Part shown: piece after piece, positions 5,188 to 6,377 of the stretch | Position numbering within the stretch: position 1 is the first letter of the stretch | Layout of the letters: every line of letters begins with the position of its first letter | Assembly (NCBI GenBank): GCA_003556955.1 | Contig: PWQB01000032.1 | Location: 1-6,377 of the forward strand | DNA: 6,377 nt | Origin: Nostocaceae cyanobacterium CSSed10_463m | GTDB taxonomy: Bacteria; Cyanobacteriota; Cyanobacteriia; Cyanobacteriales; Nostocaceae | Direction of reading: 5' to 3' | Made by a program: the position numbers and the translations under genes | Notes under the pieces: generated by a model | What the model was told of the DNA's origin: nothing | Databases searched by the model: none | Seen by the model: only the letters and a program-made list of their open reading frames with translations

Positions 5188-6377
5188 GTGAAAGGACAAT
5201 ACTTATTCTATAGTTTCTTACCTGGTGTCACAGCAGCGGTATTGACGACCCAGCCTACTTTGGCTGGGACAGCAAATGGCATACAACTTGGATCTTCTCC
5301 TAGTTCTCCTAGTGTGTTGACTTCTACTGATAGTCAAACCTGGGATGCAGACAATATTAATACCCAACTGCCTAATAACAAGACACAGATTTTTCCAGAT
5401 ATAGTACCCGAATCTGAGTTAACTATACCTGATTTGCAGTCTTCAAGTAGTAAGAGTAACCCAGTTATCTTGACAGGAAATACTGGTATACCCATAAAAA
5501 ATCAGCTATCTCCAAAAGGTGAAGGTAAATTTTCCAATCTCACGAATGTGTTAAATGCTGCCAAAAAGTCTGAGCAGCATAATGTTCAAATCAATCAAAC
5601 ACCGAGTCAGGCGGCTACCTCTAAGCAGCCATTAGAGAAGACAGTTGTTTCTACTGTTACCTCCCAAGCCAATTCTGCCCAGCCGGCAAGTTTTTCTCTA
5701 TCTGCTTTACGGCAACCAGCAGCGTCTCCAGCAAAACCAGAAACTCAGTTATTGAGTTTACCCACTGCTGTCAGGGATAGAGGCAGCGCAAAATTACTGA
5801 CATCACAAACTTGTTCAGATGTCAATAACTGCCCCACGCCATATCCGACGAGGAATTTGAGAGAGCAGAGTTATCCATCTTTTCCCAAAAACACTTCAGT
5901 TTTAGCAAATACTGGTGGGAATCTCACTCCTTCGCCACCAGAAACCGAGTTTGTTGCACCTGCTAATACAGGGCAAAATATCATGCAACCAGAAAATGTG
6001 GAATTTGCGCCTACTCGTGCCGTGCCAATTCCTGATAATCTCATTCCTAGTGGCAATCTGCTGCAATTTCCGACTAAACCAGAAGAAGTGACACTCCAAG
6101 GCAATCAGCCGATTACCTTAGCACAGGCCTTAGAACTGGCAAAGCGGAACAATCGAGATTTACAGGTATCTTTATTGGAGCTAGAACGCGCCCAAGCTGT
6201 ACTACGTGAGGCACAAGCTGCTTTGATGCCCAATGTGGTTCTCAATGCTGATGTCGTTCGCAGTCGTTATGCGGAAGAACAGCGACAGCGGAATTTAGCT
6301 CCATTAGTCACAGGGGCTGAAGCTACTACCGTTTTTAGCGGTCAAGCACAACTGACTTATGACCTTTATACCTCTGG
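5188..6377 (+). CDS. TolC-type outer-membrane efflux protein, 3' end outside the window
   Basis: The frame stays open from GTG 5188 to the right edge (396 complete codons). The first 27 or so residues form a signal peptide: Lys2, a hydrophobic stretch YLFYSFLPGVTAAVL, and a likely cleavage after PTLA or PTLAGTA. Residues about 30-300 are low-complexity, rich in Ser, Thr, Pro, Asn and Gln, with one cysteine pair (Cys209, Cys215). The block LLQFPTKPEEVTLQGNQPIT followed by LAQALELAKRNNRDLQV (from about 311) and ERAQAVLREAQAALMPNVVLNADV is the start of the outer-membrane efflux (OEP/TolC) domain as found in cyanobacteria. Such trimeric channels export substrates with ABC or RND pumps. The gene next to kaiC in Anabaena PCC 7120 is, from memory, alr2887/hgdD, needed for heterocyst glycolipid export; calling this the ortholog is inference from position and family. 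It follows kaiC by 105 nt on the same strand, without a strong terminator between. Confidence 0.88.
   Translation, partial: MKGQYLFYSFLPGVTAAVLTTQPTLAGTANGIQLGSSPSSPSVLTSTDSQTWDADNINTQLPNNKTQIFPDIVPESELTIPDLQSSSSKSNPVILTGNTGIPIKNQLSPKGEGKFSNLTNVLNAAKKSEQHNVQINQTPSQAATSKQPLEKTVVSTVTSQANSAQPASFSLSALRQPAASPAKPETQLLSLPTAVRDRGSAKLLTSQTCSDVNNCPTPYPTRNLREQSYPSFPKNTSVLANTGGNLTPSPPETEFVAPANTGQNIMQPENVEFAPTRAVPIPDNLIPSGNLLQFPTKPEEVTLQGNQPITLAQALELAKRNNRDLQVSLLELERAQAVLREAQAALMPNVVLNADVVRSRYAEEQRQRNLAPLVTGAEATTVFSGQAQLTYDLYTS

Noticed and set aside
5871..6104. Minus-strand frames opposite the TolC-type gene
   Set aside because: They are shadows of the low-complexity coding sequence; the + strand frame has a start, ribosome site, signal peptide and efflux domain.
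1..6377. CRISPR array, tRNA, rRNA, insertion sequence or transposase
   Set aside because: No spaced identical repeats, tRNA-like cloverleaf, transposase motif or terminal inverted repeat was seen.

Overview
The window carries the circadian clock cluster of a cyanobacterium: kaiA, kaiB and kaiC in that order on the + strand. A divergent sensor histidine kinase lies to the left (running off the left edge) and a TolC-type outer-membrane efflux protein to the right (running off the right edge). Three things point to a filamentous, heterocyst-type cyanobacterium (Nostocales: Nostoc, Anabaena and relatives). The Kai proteins are near-canonical. KaiA is the short form of about 103 residues without the N-terminal pseudo-receiver. 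Two copies of the cyanobacterial HIP1 octamer GCGATCGC lie in the kinase gene. From memory, the same order (kinase, kaiA, kaiB, kaiC, TolC/HgdD) occurs in Anabaena sp. PCC 7120 (all2883 to alr2887); I could not check this here.

Layout. 1-1827 (-): 609 visible residues of a soluble sensor kinase with a CBS-like pair, a PAS-like region with a long insertion, HisKA and the start of HATPase_c. 1828-2802: about 970 bp of AT-rich divergent intergenic DNA without a convincing gene, holding several dyads and a possible kaiA promoter at 2684-2692. 2803-3114 kaiA, 3121-3435 kaiB (6 nt gap), 3523-5082 kaiC (87 nt gap). 5083-5187: a short gap whose main feature is an imperfect 29-bp-period tandem duplication. 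It starts inside the last codons of kaiC and carries two extended -10-like elements. 5188 to the right edge: TolC-type protein with a signal peptide, a roughly 270-residue Ser/Thr/Pro/Asn-rich region and the start of the efflux domain.

How the parts work together. KaiC is the autokinase, autophosphatase and ATPase at the core of the clock. KaiA binds its C-terminal tail and stimulates phosphorylation. Fold-switched KaiB docks on the CI ring and sequesters KaiA. All catalytic, phosphorylation and fold-switch residues checked are present, so the oscillator looks intact. KaiA lacks the pseudo-receiver that takes input in Synechococcus elongatus, so input must come another way. The divergent CBS/PAS kinase is a positional candidate only. 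The TolC protein is probably the outer-membrane channel used with ABC or RND exporters; its Anabaena counterpart (HgdD) is needed for heterocyst glycolipid export. Its own promoter probably lies in the duplicated segment after kaiC, and no strong intrinsic terminator separates it from the clock genes.

The kai genes are known biology. The less expected features are the tandem duplication at the kaiC stop codon, the dyad overlapping the candidate kaiA start site, and a minimal ATG-CGG-TGA frame overlapping the GTG start of the TolC gene.
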